Assembly: GCA_029250385.1 (NCBI GenBank)
Contig: JAQXFJ010000046.1
Location: forward strand, 1 to 18,665
DNA length: 18,665 nucleotides
Reading direction: 5' to 3'
From: Candidatus Poseidoniaceae archaeon
GTDB lineage: Archaea; Thermoplasmatota; Poseidoniia; Poseidoniales; Poseidoniaceae
Position numbers and translations under genes: made by a program. The notes below the pieces were generated by a model. It was not told the origin of the DNA. It was given only the letters and a program-made list of their open reading frames with translations, and did not search any database. Below are positions 1-9,226 of the stretch, in pieces; the stretch's first letter is position 1; each line of letters opens with the position of its first letter.

Positions 1-251
1 TGATACATTCACTTACCCTTTCACATGGAAAAGATAGAGAAAGACTCGCAGATATTATCAATAATTTTGACGATTCTCTATTTGATGAACTGATTGATTT
101 ACTTACTAAGTCTGACAGTTTCAATTATACCAAGATATTGATTAGGAATCATTTCGATAGAGCATTAAGATATCTAGAAATATTCCCTGAATCTAGCGCT
201 AAATCGTTATTGCAAACAGTAGCAGAATATTCGACAACTAGGAAATTGTAG
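1..251 (+). CDS. Probable isoprenyl diphosphate synthase, C-terminal end (partial)
   Basis: The reading frame beginning at base 3 is open from the window edge to a TAG at 249-251, about 82 codons with no interruption. The visible end is helical and charged: LTLSHGKDRERLADII, then ALRYLEIFPESSAKSLLQ and a tail with AEYSTTRKL. The spacing A-x2-L-x3-P-x-S-x-AK-x2-L, followed about ten residues later by Y-x3-RK, matches the last helices of trans-isoprenyl diphosphate (GGPP/FPP-type) synthases, which make the C20 precursor of archaeal lipids. The Asp-rich catalytic motifs would lie upstream of the window, so the assignment rests on the C-terminus alone. Another all-helical protein is possible. The gene runs in the same direction as the pilin, which starts about 80 bases later. 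Confidence 0.5.
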   Translation, partial: IHSLTLSHGKDRERLADIINNFDDSLFDELIDLLTKSDSFNYTKILIRNHFDRALRYLEIFPESSAKSLLQTVAEYSTTRKL

Positions 252-332
252 AATCCGTCTTAGTCGATTATTTCACTTACCAATGACTATTCTGGCCGGT
301 TGATTCAAGTTATATGGTGTGTAGGGGACTAC

Positions 333-827
333 ATGGTGACTGATACCTGTAACGAGGATGAAGCAGTCAGCCCTGTGATTGCAACAGTATTATTATTAGC
401 AATAACTGTGATGTTGTCTAGCATGGTTTTTATTATGATGCAAAGCGCTTTGACATCAGTTGAAAAATCAGAACCAGAAATGACTGTTAGTGTAAAGGGC
501 TTAGATAATGGCTTTCATGTCGTTAGAATTACAAGTTTGGACCAAGCATTAGATCCGGCAAGATTAGAATATCAAATCTATCCATCTATTGAGCTTAATG
601 CAAATGAATACAAAGGTTTTGTCGATGATTCTAATGTTTACGGAGTTATTGGTGCTAACATTTCATTCCATGATAGAGATGCGGGTTATTCTGTAACCCA
701 GGGAGATTACTTCGTAATAGATTCTGAAACAATAGGTTCAAAAGATGGCACATGGAGTTTCAAACTTATCGATCAAAGTTCGAATACTTTACTATTTGAT
801 ATTGGACTTACCTTTATTGAAGATTAA
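333..827 (+). CDS. Archaeal type IV pilin-like protein
   Basis: This 164-aa secreted filament or surface subunit has the archaeal pilin N-terminus. A short acidic leader, NEDEAVSPVIA (residues 7-17), leads directly into a hydrophobic helix at about 15-38 (VIATVLLLAITVML). The A-V-S-P-V-I signature is that of the DUF1628/Pilin_N family, whose prepilin is cleaved by a class III signal peptidase before the hydrophobic stretch. The rest (about 40-164) is a soluble beta-rich domain with no recognised fold and no cysteine pair. ATG 333 is chosen because it leaves a normal short leader; a TTG at 300 in the same frame would add 11 residues. A TTATATG box at 310-316 precedes the start. The stop overlaps the convergent moaA stop by 4 bases (824-827). 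No pilus ATPase or platform gene is in the window, so the type of filament cannot be told. Confidence 0.75.
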   Translation: MVTDTCNEDEAVSPVIATVLLLAITVMLSSMVFIMMQSALTSVEKSEPEMTVSVKGLDNGFHVVRITSLDQALDPARLEYQIYPSIELNANEYKGFVDDSNVYGVIGANISFHDRDAGYSVTQGDYFVIDSETIGSKDGTWSFKLIDQSSNTLLFDIGLTFIED

Positions 828-1825
828 CCACCAATAAAATGCATTTCTACCGGCATTGGATTATGACTTAATTTTCCTCTTATCTCAGAATACCGATCAG
901 TTCGCTTTTCCCAGATTGCTTTGACTGCTAATCCAATGTCTTCCTTGTCTGCATTTAAATCAAACAGAGATTTCAGATCATTGCCCTTGTTGGCAAATAG
1001 ACATGTGTACATGTTGCCATTTGCTGAAATCCTTGCTCTTGTACAAGATGAACAAAAAGGGTTCGATACAGATTCTATAAATCCGATTATATAGCCATCT
1101 TTTAGTCTCCAATAATTGGAAACTTCGCCATAATAATCGCTTTCATTCGCACTCACATTACCAAAAGATTCAGTGATAACATCTCTGATTTCTTGACCTG
1201 TCACTACTTGGTCATAATTCCAATTCTTAGTACCGCCTACATCCATATATTCAATGAATCTAATTGGTATATTCATTGAGTGAAATGTTCTTACTAACGG
1301 AATTATTTGGTCATCATTATAATTTTTTATAATTACTGTATTTACTTTGACAGGTAATCCAGCATTGATGGCTGATGAAATACCAGATAGGATATGTTCT
1401 GGGGTTATGTTGGTGTTTGATAGTTTTCTAAATAAATCAGCATCAATAGCATCTAGGCTTACAGTGACTCGATTAAGCCCGGCTTGAAATAATTTATTGG
1501 CATACTTACCAAGTAAAGTTCCATTTGTTGTCATCGCTATATCAAGTTCTGAATCCAAGTTCCTAATCATCGAAATTAACAAGCATATGTCTTTTCTCAG
1601 CAAAGGTTCGCCCCCGGTGATCCTAACTTTTTTTAGACCTAGTTTCAACATTGATTCAACAATTATGGTAATTTGCTCAAACGATAAGATTTCAGATTTC
1701 GGTAAAAAATTATGATTATGTCCATACTTTTCAATAGGCATACAATAATCACATCTGAAATTACAACGATCAGTTACCGAGATGCGAAGATCTTGTAGGG
1801 GTCTTCCTAAACCATCCGCGGTCAT
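824..1825 (-). CDS. moaA: GTP 3',8-cyclase MoaA (molybdenum cofactor biosynthesis)
   Basis: This radical SAM enzyme converts GTP to 3',8-cyclo-GTP, the first step of molybdopterin synthesis. From ATG 1825 the protein has 333 residues, the usual family length. The SAM-binding cluster motif C-x3-C-x2-C is at C21, C25 and C28 (DRCNFRCDYC), followed by RITGGEPLLR. The C-terminal cluster ligands are in NPFCSSCTRARISANGNMYTC, and the chain ends in Gly-Gly, the diglycine tail needed for catalysis in MoaA. A TTG at 1855 in frame would add ten residues (NNLNLLVCN), but family members start close to the GLGRPLQDLRIS segment, so 1825 is preferred. No good Shine-Dalgarno is seen, and a leaderless or short-leader mRNA is likely. 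It diverges from aroA across an AT-rich 67-base spacer. No other mo gene is in the window. Confidence 0.95.
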   Translation of the reverse strand: MTADGLGRPLQDLRISVTDRCNFRCDYCMPIEKYGHNHNFLPKSEILSFEQITIIVESMLKLGLKKVRITGGEPLLRKDICLLISMIRNLDSELDIAMTTNGTLLGKYANKLFQAGLNRVTVSLDAIDADLFRKLSNTNITPEHILSGISSAINAGLPVKVNTVIIKNYNDDQIIPLVRTFHSMNIPIRFIEYMDVGGTKNWNYDQVVTGQEIRDVITESFGNVSANESDYYGEVSNYWRLKDGYIIGFIESVSNPFCSSCTRARISANGNMYTCLFANKGNDLKSLFDLNADKEDIGLAVKAIWEKRTDRYSEIRGKLSHNPMPVEMHFIGG

Positions 1826-1892
1826 ATTGCAAACTAGTAGATTGAGGTTATTCAATTATCTTACAAGCATTGATGTTTGATGAGTTCCTCGG

Positions 1893-3212
1893 ATGGTTGT
1901 GGAAAAGGAATCAAGGGACTTGAAATCTAGTGATTTCAGCGAAACAATTGTAGTTCCTAAAATGGATTTAGAATCTATAGATTTTACTCTTCCGCCTTCA
2001 AAAAGTCATATGATCAGGTTACTAGCCTTGGCATCATTGGGTAACGGAACAACAATTATCAAAGTAAATCAACCAATTGGCTTAGATACTATCTCTATGA
2101 TTAATTGTCTCGGGTCACTAGGAGTAGAAATTAATCAGGATAGTCAAAATAATTGGATTGTATTTGGTGTTGGAGATAAAGGGTTTAATTTAACTCAATC
2201 AACAGTCAACTGCGGTAATTCAGGTACAGCAATGAGAATTTTGATGGCACTCACAGGCACTATGAATCAAACCATTATTCTTGAAGGTGACAGTTCACTA
2301 TCCATGCGGGAAAATTCAGCCCTCAAAGATTCACTAAAGTCAGCAGGAGTGTCTATAAAGGAGACAACTAATAATCACCTTCCAGTAGAAATCTCTGGTC
2401 CTTGGTTTGCAGATGAATCCATAATCTCTAAAATTGACCTTGATCTGACTAAGTCTAGTCAACCATTAACTGCTTGGTTATTGGCAAGTCCTTTACTGAA
2501 CCAAGAAGTAATACTGTCTCCAAGTAAATCCACAGTATCCAATAGACATCATAAGCTAACTTTGAGATTATGCAATGAATTTGGAGCAGATATTGAAACA
2601 ATAGATGGGCAATATCATCTAGGTAGTTGGCAAGTTAAAAGCCCAAAAGAGGTTACAGTCCCAGGTGATTCATCAATGGCAAGTTTTGCAATGTTGCTTT
2701 CTAAGCTTCATCACAATAAAATAAAAATGAATTTCTGGCCTGAGGATAAAGATTGCTTAGGTAATGAAATACTGAAACATAAGTCAAGTAATCTAGGTAT
2801 AATTTGGCAGGGTAGTGAAATAAATTCAATTTCAAATGGCGGCATAGCAAATTATGATTTGACAGATTGTAATGATTTAATCACACCTCTTTCTGTAATA
2901 ATCGCAATATCATCCGGTGGTACTCTGACTGGTATAAGTCATACAAAGTACAAAGAAAGTAACAGGATCTCTAAAACCATATCTTTGATGGAAGATTTCG
3001 GTCTAAGTGCTTCTTATGAAGGGGGCATTTTGACAATCCCAGGTGGTCAGATACCAGAAACGCCAACTGCAGCAGTATCCTCTCACAACGATCATAGAAT
3101 CTTCATGACAGCCGTTGCGTTAATGACAAAAGTTGGTGGTAAAGTAATCGGCAGAGGATTGCATAAAATTGCCGATCCCATGTTCCTAGACAGGCTAGGA
3201 ATTGTCGAATGA
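1893..3212 (+). CDS. aroA: 3-phosphoshikimate 1-carboxyvinyltransferase (EPSP synthase)
   Basis: This enzyme adds enolpyruvyl from PEP to shikimate-3-phosphate, the sixth step of the shikimate pathway to aromatic amino acids. It has 439 residues, the family length, with both inverse-domain halves intact. Visible motifs are PPSKSHMIRLLALAS (substrate Lys-Ser-Arg), NCGNSGTAMRIL (PEP loop), GDSSLSMRE (Arg of the phosphate site), KSSQPLTAWLL (Ser-Ser-Gln), CNDLITPLSV (catalytic Asp), KYKESNRI (Lys-Glu and Arg) and NDHRIFMTAVAL. The PEP-binding sequence resembles class II/archaeal forms, with Ser in the G-N-S-G-T loop. One oddity is MRENSA, where most family members have R-P after the Arg. The ATG at 1893 gives a roughly 25-residue lead before the first beta strand and has no clear Shine-Dalgarno. 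It converges on mutL with one base between the stop codons. No other aro gene is adjacent. Confidence 0.95.
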   Translation: MVVEKESRDLKSSDFSETIVVPKMDLESIDFTLPPSKSHMIRLLALASLGNGTTIIKVNQPIGLDTISMINCLGSLGVEINQDSQNNWIVFGVGDKGFNLTQSTVNCGNSGTAMRILMALTGTMNQTIILEGDSSLSMRENSALKDSLKSAGVSIKETTNNHLPVEISGPWFADESIISKIDLDLTKSSQPLTAWLLASPLLNQEVILSPSKSTVSNRHHKLTLRLCNEFGADIETIDGQYHLGSWQVKSPKEVTVPGDSSMASFAMLLSKLHHNKIKMNFWPEDKDCLGNEILKHKSSNLGIIWQGSEINSISNGGIANYDLTDCNDLITPLSVIIAISSGGTLTGISHTKYKESNRISKTISLMEDFGLSASYEGGILTIPGGQIPETPTAAVSSHNDHRIFMTAVALMTKVGGKVIGRGLHKIADPMFLDRLGIVE

Positions 3213-3213
3213 C

Positions 3214-5202
3214 TTAGCCATGACGGCCAAAATGATGGTCCAGTGAATCAATATTGATTCTTAGTGCAGTTGGGCGGCCATGAACGCAAGCCCAAGGGTT
3301 TGGTATCCTCCTCATGTCATCAATCAATCGCCTCATTTCAGATAAACTCAATTTTTCATTTGCCTTAACTGCACCACGACATGATTTCATGAAGGCAACG
3401 TGGTCTTGAATTTTATCAAGAGTTGTTAATGGTGACCCTTCATCAGATAAATCTTGTAACAAATCTTTGAATAGTGGTTCGATATCTTTTCCATCAATTA
3501 GCATTGGGTGAGATAGTAACGAAATTTTATCATTATCTGTGGATACTTCAAAACCCAACTCTAGTAACTTTTCTATAGAGGAATTAGCCACTGCGATTTG
3601 AACTTTTGTAGCCTCTATGACTAATGGAGAAATAAGTTTTTGAGCATCCCAACGATTTTCAATATTTTTCAAACGCTCATACCTTACTCTTTCATGTAAG
3701 GCATGCTGGTCTATAAGCAGTAATTCCTCTTCTGCTTGAACAATAATATAAGAATCAGCAAATTGGGCTAAAGGCTCCATTTTACCCATTATATTTATCT
3801 CTGATTCTAACGAGACTTCATCGTTTGGTGATACGGATTTTGCATTCTTAGCGTGCCGATGTAATTCTCTTTCCGCACTCGATAAGGCAGGTGAGATTGG
3901 AGCACTATCTAATCCTGGAAGTGTTTCTTGTGGTATTTCAGATTTTGACATAGGTCTCGCCTTATCAACAGATTTTGGTGTTTCAACTTGACTGCCACCT
4001 AGATTTAGCTGGACTCCAGCTGCAATAGCCCAGGCGGGTACAGAATTATCAGATTCATTTTTACCAGTGTTAATATTTTGACTAGGGTCGGTTAATTGTC
4101 TATCGGTTTGTGTGGGTAGAAGGGATTCTTGAATTGGATTAACATCACGATTAAGAGAGGCCAATCCGATGATAGATCCATCATTATCAGGTTCAGTGGC
4201 TACTTGTTCTAGAGTATTTGCAATAGCTCTCTCAAGACGTTCAAGAACTCTCCATGAGTGTTTCAATCTGACTTCACGTTTTGTTGGATGAACGTTAACG
4301 TCAACTTCTGATGCTGGAATTTCTAATGAAAGTACCGCGATTGGATGCCGTCCTTGCATCAACCTCGTCTTGTATCCTCGCCGAATTGATTGGTGGAATG
4401 GCCCTGAAGCTACTGGACGATCATTAATCAAAATGTAAACTTCATCTCCTTTACCTCTAGTAATATCCGGCGTGCTAATCCATCCAGACCATTTTTCTTT
4501 ACCTGGTGCCGCAGAATCCTGCGGGGGTGCCTCTAGTTCAACTAATTCAGAGGCTTGTCCACCTAGTATGTCATAAAGACGATCTGCTAAATTTTCTGAT
4601 TTCGGAACATTAAGTATGGTTTTTTCGTCAGATATCAATTTGAAACCGACTTCATTATTAGAAATCGCATGTGATACAATTACATCAACAATCTTGGCCC
4701 CTTCTGTTGCAGGTCGTCGTTGGAATGATAATCTGGCAGGGGTATTTTTGAATAGGTCTCTTACTGATATTGTAGTGCCATATGACATTCCGCATTGTTC
4801 AAGACTGTTCTTTTTACCAAACGAAACTGTAATGCTATTGCCATTCTCTCCTTCTATACGGCTTGCTACAGTTAACAACGAGACCATTCCAATACTTGCT
4901 AATGCTTCACCTCTAAAACCTAAAGTGTAAATTTCATTCAAGTCAGAAAAGTTGCTTAACTTTGAGGTAGCATGCCGGTCAACTGATAGAGGTACATCTT
5001 CTCTATTGATGCCATGGCCATTATCATCAATCATTATTAGATCAAAACCACCATTTTCAATGGTAACAGTAATTTGACTGGCATTAGCATCTAAACTATT
5101 CTCAATTAATTCTTTTACTACCTGAGCGGGTCTTTCCACCACCTCTCCAGCAGCGATATGGCCAATGGTTTCGTCATCTAATTGTTGAATTCTATTGGCC
5201 AT
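3214..5202 (-). CDS. mutL: DNA mismatch repair protein MutL (endonuclease type)
   Basis: MutL links mismatch recognition by MutS to strand incision. The 662-aa protein has a complete N-terminal GHKL ATPase: ELIENSLDAN (E31, N35), DDNGHGI (59-65) and GFRGEAL (95-101), followed by the transducer domain ending in VNVHPTKREVRL. A Ser/Asp-rich linker of about 100 residues leads to the C-terminal dimerisation domain. That domain carries the metal-binding nicking motif DQHALHERVRYE (498-509), plus SCRGAVKANE and NPWACVHGRPT near the end. This marks a latent endonuclease like those of bacteria without MutH. ATG 5202 lies two bases after the mutS stop, and its Shine-Dalgarno GGAGG lies inside the last mutS codons, so the two are almost certainly translationally coupled. 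The family is bacterial in origin and patchy in archaea (known from the family). Confidence 0.97.
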   Translation of the reverse strand: MANRIQQLDDETIGHIAAGEVVERPAQVVKELIENSLDANASQITVTIENGGFDLIMIDDNGHGINREDVPLSVDRHATSKLSNFSDLNEIYTLGFRGEALASIGMVSLLTVASRIEGENGNSITVSFGKKNSLEQCGMSYGTTISVRDLFKNTPARLSFQRRPATEGAKIVDVIVSHAISNNEVGFKLISDEKTILNVPKSENLADRLYDILGGQASELVELEAPPQDSAAPGKEKWSGWISTPDITRGKGDEVYILINDRPVASGPFHQSIRRGYKTRLMQGRHPIAVLSLEIPASEVDVNVHPTKREVRLKHSWRVLERLERAIANTLEQVATEPDNDGSIIGLASLNRDVNPIQESLLPTQTDRQLTDPSQNINTGKNESDNSVPAWAIAAGVQLNLGGSQVETPKSVDKARPMSKSEIPQETLPGLDSAPISPALSSAERELHRHAKNAKSVSPNDEVSLESEINIMGKMEPLAQFADSYIIVQAEEELLLIDQHALHERVRYERLKNIENRWDAQKLISPLVIEATKVQIAVANSSIEKLLELGFEVSTDNDKISLLSHPMLIDGKDIEPLFKDLLQDLSDEGSPLTTLDKIQDHVAFMKSCRGAVKANEKLSLSEMRRLIDDMRRIPNPWACVHGRPTALRINIDSLDHHFGRHG

Positions 5203-5204
5203 TA

Positions 5205-7850
5205 CTACATTCCTCCTAAAATATTCTTGGCTTCATACAATGCATTCATCGCTTCTTTAGGAGACATTTCGTCAATCTCTAAATGCTCTAAAAATTCTAT
5301 TAATTTAGATTCTAAATGGTTATTAGCAGCATCGTTATTCTCCTCCTTAACCATGGAAGCTGCAGCAAAATAACTCATCAAACTACTCTGGCCAATATCT
5401 CGAACTCCTGGTGATGATGAATCCCCTGCTTTGGCACCATATGCTTGCTTTTCCAAAAACTGTAATAGGTCAGTTGCCCTTTCAACAACTCCTCTTGGTA
5501 GCCCTGCAAGCGCTGCGACTTGAATTCCATAAGAATCATCGCAAGAACCATCTGCTACGGTGTGAAGGAATTTCAATTTCCCATCAACATAAGAAACTTG
5601 CACGTGAATATTTTTCAGTATGTCAACATCGTTTTCTAAACCAATCAATTGATGATAATGGGTGGCAAATAGAGTTCGACATTTTATTCTTCGGCAAATG
5701 TCTTCAGTTACCGCCCAAGCGATCGATAGTCCATCAAAAGTGGAAGTTCCTCGACCTATCTCATCGAGTAAAACAAGAGACTTATTGGTAGCCTTTCTTA
5801 AAATATGAGCCACTTCAATCATTTCCATCATAAATGTTGACCTACCTCTCCTAAGGTCATCGCTTGCTCCCACTCGGGTAAATATTCGGTCCACTAAACC
5901 TATTTTGGCGCCCTGTGCGGGGACAAAACTACCGGATTGACCAAGTATTGCGAGTAATGCTGCAGATCGTAAGTAGGTAGATTTACCACCCATGTTTGGT
6001 CCAGTTATCAATAAGAATTTCTTCTTATTATCCATCTTTATATCATTAGGAACAAAGCCCGAGTTTTGTTCTAAAACAGGGTGTCTAGATTGTTTAACGG
6101 TAAAATTATCAGACTCAACAATTTCAGGTTTAATCCAATTTCTCTTTCTGGCAACAGTAGCAAAACATTGTAGAACATCTATTGCAGCAACCTTTCCAGC
6201 AATCTTTGCCAGTGTATTAGCACTATTTCTGCAACGTTCCCTCAGCGATTGAAATAATTGATACTCCAAGTTCTTTATTTTTGAATCGGCCGTTAATAAT
6301 AAATCATCTCTTTCAATTATTTCTTGTGTAGTATATCTTGAACCATTAGTCATTTGTTGTTTCCTAATCCATATTTCTGGAACCTTTGACAAGTGTGAAT
6401 TAGTCACCTCTATGAACCATCCAATTTGACGGTTATTACGAATTTTCAGGGAGTGTATGTCTAAATCTTTCTTTAATTTTGCTTCTAAATTACGAAACCA
6501 AGTATGCCCATCAGCTGATTTTAATTTTAATTCGTCCAGATCTTTATTGACTCCATTTCTTATTATAGCACCATCTCTAAATCCCAGTGGTGGCTCATCA
6601 ACAATTGTTCTCATGATATCCTCTGCCATCTCATTTAATGATGATAAGTTATCACTTAGATGATGAAGTAATTGATCTTCTACTTGGCAGCATAAACCGA
6701 CAATTGCCGGCATTCTTTCCAATGCAAGAGCGGTTGCTTGTAAATCTCTTGCGTTGCTCTTATTGTACGCTAATTGAGTCGCTAACCTTTCGAGGTCCCT
6801 CAGGCCGTTAAGTGCCATTCTAATCTGGTCTAATCTCTTCGATGAAGATTTCAATGATTTAACCGCATTGTGACGTAATTCGATTGCATCCATTTGATAC
6901 AATGGTCTCAACAACCAGGTTTTTAGTAATCTTCTACCCATTGCTGTGCGACAGTAATTCATGCTCGAGATCAGACTTCCATCATACTCTCCGGCTAAAG
7001 TCGAGGTAATCTCTAAGTTTCTCAAAGTTGTTTGATCGACTACTAAATGTCCCGTTTCATCCATTATCTGAATATCTCTTATTGGTATTTCATTTTTCAA
7101 GTGAACTACGGCAAGATAGTCTGCAGCAAAACCTGCTGCTTCTATTGATAACGGTGAATTATCTAAATCTAGGTGACCTAGGTCTGAGACCTGTAATATT
7201 GATTCTAAGCGAGATATTCTACGTTTCTTACTCACTGAATGTTGCGATATCACACAGCCTTCAAGATTAGAGAATATACTGATAAGTTCATTATTTGAAG
7301 CATCTTTTGGGGATACAATAATTTCAGCAGGAGTCCATCTAAGTAATTCATCCTCTAAGTTAGAAAATTTCTCCTGACCTTTCCATGTAGAGGCCCATGA
7401 TTCACCTGTAGAGGAATCAATAATGGCCATGCTAAGCGATGACTTCTCTGTAACAATAGCAGCCAAGACGCTTCTTTCATTGGTTGATAATAGTGATTCT
7501 TCATACAGGCTACCTGGGGTATATACTCTCGTAACTACCCTTTCTAGTAATTTAGCACCGTCTCTTAGTTCTTGTTCTTGTTCGGCTACTGTTACCTTAA
7601 AACCTGATTTTAGCATAATTCTAAGATTATCTTCAAGTGCATGCCATGGAAAACCAGCCATTGGTATCGGATTAGCAGATTTCTTATCTCTAGATGTGAG
7701 AGTTAACCCAAGAACTGGAGAGGCTATCTCTGCATCTTTGTGAAATAGTTCATAAAAGTCTCCCATCCTGAAAAACAGAATAGTATCTGGATGATTTTCT
7801 TTTATTTCCATGAATTGGTCCATCATAGTTCTCTTTGACAATAGACTCAC
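5205..7850 (-). CDS. mutS: DNA mismatch repair protein MutS (MutS1)
   Basis: MutS binds base mismatches and small loops, then acts as an ATP-driven sliding clamp recruiting MutL. The 881-residue length is typical of MutS1. The mismatch-reading motif is in FFRMGDFYELF (Phe32, Glu34), followed by connector and lever domains. The ABC-type ATPase has Walker A GPNMGGKST (617-625), DEIGRGTS (696-703) and LFATHYH. The C-terminal dimerisation tail (DEMSPKEAMNALYEAK) is complete. The start is uncertain: GTG at 7850 gives the longest frame, but a Shine-Dalgarno GAGGTGA (7847-7853) overlaps it and sits six bases before a TTG at 7841, which is probably the real start (878 aa). Three bases after the stop codon begins mutL. 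An AT-rich candidate promoter with an inverted repeat is about 50-70 bases upstream, after the surface-protein gene. Confidence 0.97.
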   Translation of the reverse strand: MSLLSKRTMMDQFMEIKENHPDTILFFRMGDFYELFHKDAEIASPVLGLTLTSRDKKSANPIPMAGFPWHALEDNLRIMLKSGFKVTVAEQEQELRDGAKLLERVVTRVYTPGSLYEESLLSTNERSVLAAIVTEKSSLSMAIIDSSTGESWASTWKGQEKFSNLEDELLRWTPAEIIVSPKDASNNELISIFSNLEGCVISQHSVSKKRRISRLESILQVSDLGHLDLDNSPLSIEAAGFAADYLAVVHLKNEIPIRDIQIMDETGHLVVDQTTLRNLEITSTLAGEYDGSLISSMNYCRTAMGRRLLKTWLLRPLYQMDAIELRHNAVKSLKSSSKRLDQIRMALNGLRDLERLATQLAYNKSNARDLQATALALERMPAIVGLCCQVEDQLLHHLSDNLSSLNEMAEDIMRTIVDEPPLGFRDGAIIRNGVNKDLDELKLKSADGHTWFRNLEAKLKKDLDIHSLKIRNNRQIGWFIEVTNSHLSKVPEIWIRKQQMTNGSRYTTQEIIERDDLLLTADSKIKNLEYQLFQSLRERCRNSANTLAKIAGKVAAIDVLQCFATVARKRNWIKPEIVESDNFTVKQSRHPVLEQNSGFVPNDIKMDNKKKFLLITGPNMGGKSTYLRSAALLAILGQSGSFVPAQGAKIGLVDRIFTRVGASDDLRRGRSTFMMEMIEVAHILRKATNKSLVLLDEIGRGTSTFDGLSIAWAVTEDICRRIKCRTLFATHYHQLIGLENDVDILKNIHVQVSYVDGKLKFLHTVADGSCDDSYGIQVAALAGLPRGVVERATDLLQFLEKQAYGAKAGDSSSPGVRDIGQSSLMSYFAAASMVKEENNDAANNHLESKLIEFLEHLEIDEMSPKEAMNALYEAKNILGGM

Positions 7851-7902
7851 CTCACACCGCAGGATTTAGTCGTCATCGACCACAGCAAATGAAGGTTGTC
7901 AA

Positions 7903-7922
7903 ACTATTTATTTTAAAATAGT
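7903..7922 (-). promoter_or_regulatory. AT-rich inverted repeat with TATA-like box upstream of mutS
   Basis: A perfect 7-base inverted repeat, ACTATTT and AAATAGT with a 6-base spacer, lies between the stop of the surface-protein gene (7937) and the mutS start. On the minus strand it contains TTTTAAAATA, a plausible TATA box about 60 bases before the mutS start. It could be the mutSL promoter, a terminator for the upstream gene, or both. No experiment is implied; this is pattern evidence only. Confidence 0.35.
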
Positions 7923-7936
7923 AATTTGTTTATGGT

Positions 7937-9205
7937 TTATTGGCGAAACCTATCATATACATTAATAGCCATAACTGAAAAAATTATCAATGATATGATC
8001 ATAAAAGAGAGATTCAAAAAACCTCTCCCAGATTCTATAGAGCCAACTGCTGAGGTATCAAATGTCAACACCTTGGAGGTTCCGGAAACGTCCGTCCCAT
8101 GGAGGTATATTGTTTCTCCATCAAATCCACTTGATTCTACAGTTAACGGTAGTTCATGTGGTAACTTCATTATCGCATGGTTATCTTCTGATATTCTGAG
8201 CACAGATCGAGAATCCATGCCGTTAAACAACCATGCGCTATTGCAATCATCACTAATTCCAGCAACACTAGCAAAGTCGATTTTTTCTGCCGAATTAGTT
8301 ACATGGTTAAACCGGATTGTCTCATGAGTGCCTGCGATGATAACTTCATCATGATTGTAATGAATTATCGAATGGTATTCTCCAAATTCTTTAGTGTCTA
8401 TCGGGGATAGATAGTTGATCATTGGAGCAGTGTATCCCCCGCTCCAAATAATTGAGGCATAAACAGGATGAATTGAAGGTGTTGCGGGGCTGTCTTCTCC
8501 GACGCTTGGGGCGGGGACATAAATCCCCGTCGCAACCCATAGTTGATCGCCAATACTAGCTACTTTTTGCCACTCTACATTTTGGTTGTCAGGTGTAGGT
8601 GAGCTGGTAACACCGTTAGAATCAAGACCGCGAAAACCATATTTTCCATCTGCTTCAGTTGTCAACATCAGAAGGTTATCATTGCTCTTCTGTTGATTTT
8701 CAACAATATGTTCGATAGCAAAAAAGTCATCTCCAAAATTGGTTTCAAACGGAAATATATTGCCGTCTTGGATTAACAGCATTGATGCACCTTCTTGAGG
8801 AATTATGATGCTGTCATTTGACAATTTAGCCATAAAGTCGATTAAACTCGCATCATGGTTTGAGTTTGGTCCAATTACTGTGTAAGAATCTCCATTATTG
8901 GTCCAAATCAATTGATAATCACCTTGGTTATAGGTCAATAGATAATTTTCATTTTCATCAATGTAAGTTGATTCCATGATTCTAAACTCATCTCCAATTT
9001 CATTATCCAGTAAATCTACACCTGGGATAAAACTAGTCCCCTTTATCATCACTGCACCAAGAATTATGAATACAAAGAATACTCCTATGGCAAGCCACTG
9101 ATGTTCAGACTCCTGTTTCAGCATCTGCTTCCAGAACCTCGCCATGTTACTTCGTGGATGATATAGCACATCAAGCCTTTCACTATTATCGATTCTAAAT
9201 CTCAA
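7937..9205 (-). CDS. Unrecognised membrane-anchored protein with large external domain
   Basis: I do not recognise a family. The 422-residue frame has a short charged N-terminal segment and one membrane helix at about 37-54 (WLAIGVFFVFIILGAVMI). A soluble region of about 330 residues follows, then a second helix at about 396-415 (FMIISLIIFSVMAINVY) and a short basic tail. The long central part alternates short hydrophobic strands with Asp/Asn/Gly turns (for example QLIWTNNGDSYTVIG), as in beta-propeller or other beta-repeat surface domains. Both ends would be cytoplasmic and the middle extracytoplasmic. The start is ambiguous: TTG at 9205 is the longest, GTG at 9169 has an AAAGG six bases upstream, and ATG at 9145 (MARFWKQMLK) still precedes the first helix. 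It runs in the same direction as mutS but an 86-base gap separates them, so shared function with repair is not implied. Confidence 0.7.
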   Translation of the reverse strand: MRFRIDNSERLDVLYHPRSNMARFWKQMLKQESEHQWLAIGVFFVFIILGAVMIKGTSFIPGVDLLDNEIGDEFRIMESTYIDENENYLLTYNQGDYQLIWTNNGDSYTVIGPNSNHDASLIDFMAKLSNDSIIIPQEGASMLLIQDGNIFPFETNFGDDFFAIEHIVENQQKSNDNLLMLTTEADGKYGFRGLDSNGVTSSPTPDNQNVEWQKVASIGDQLWVATGIYVPAPSVGEDSPATPSIHPVYASIIWSGGYTAPMINYLSPIDTKEFGEYHSIIHYNHDEVIIAGTHETIRFNHVTNSAEKIDFASVAGISDDCNSAWLFNGMDSRSVLRISEDNHAIMKLPHELPLTVESSGFDGETIYLHGTDVSGTSKVLTFDTSAVGSIESGRGFLNLSFMIISLIIFSVMAINVYDRFRQ

Positions 9206-9226
9206 ATTCCTAATTTCTAGTGGCAG

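Noticed and set aside
824..827. Four-base overlap of the pilin and moaA ends as a regulatory device
   Set aside because: Convergent stop overlaps are common in compact genomes and nothing else suggests antisense control.
7926..8327. 133-codon plus-strand open frame
   Set aside because: It is antisense to the surface-protein gene, with no Shine-Dalgarno or recognisable domain.
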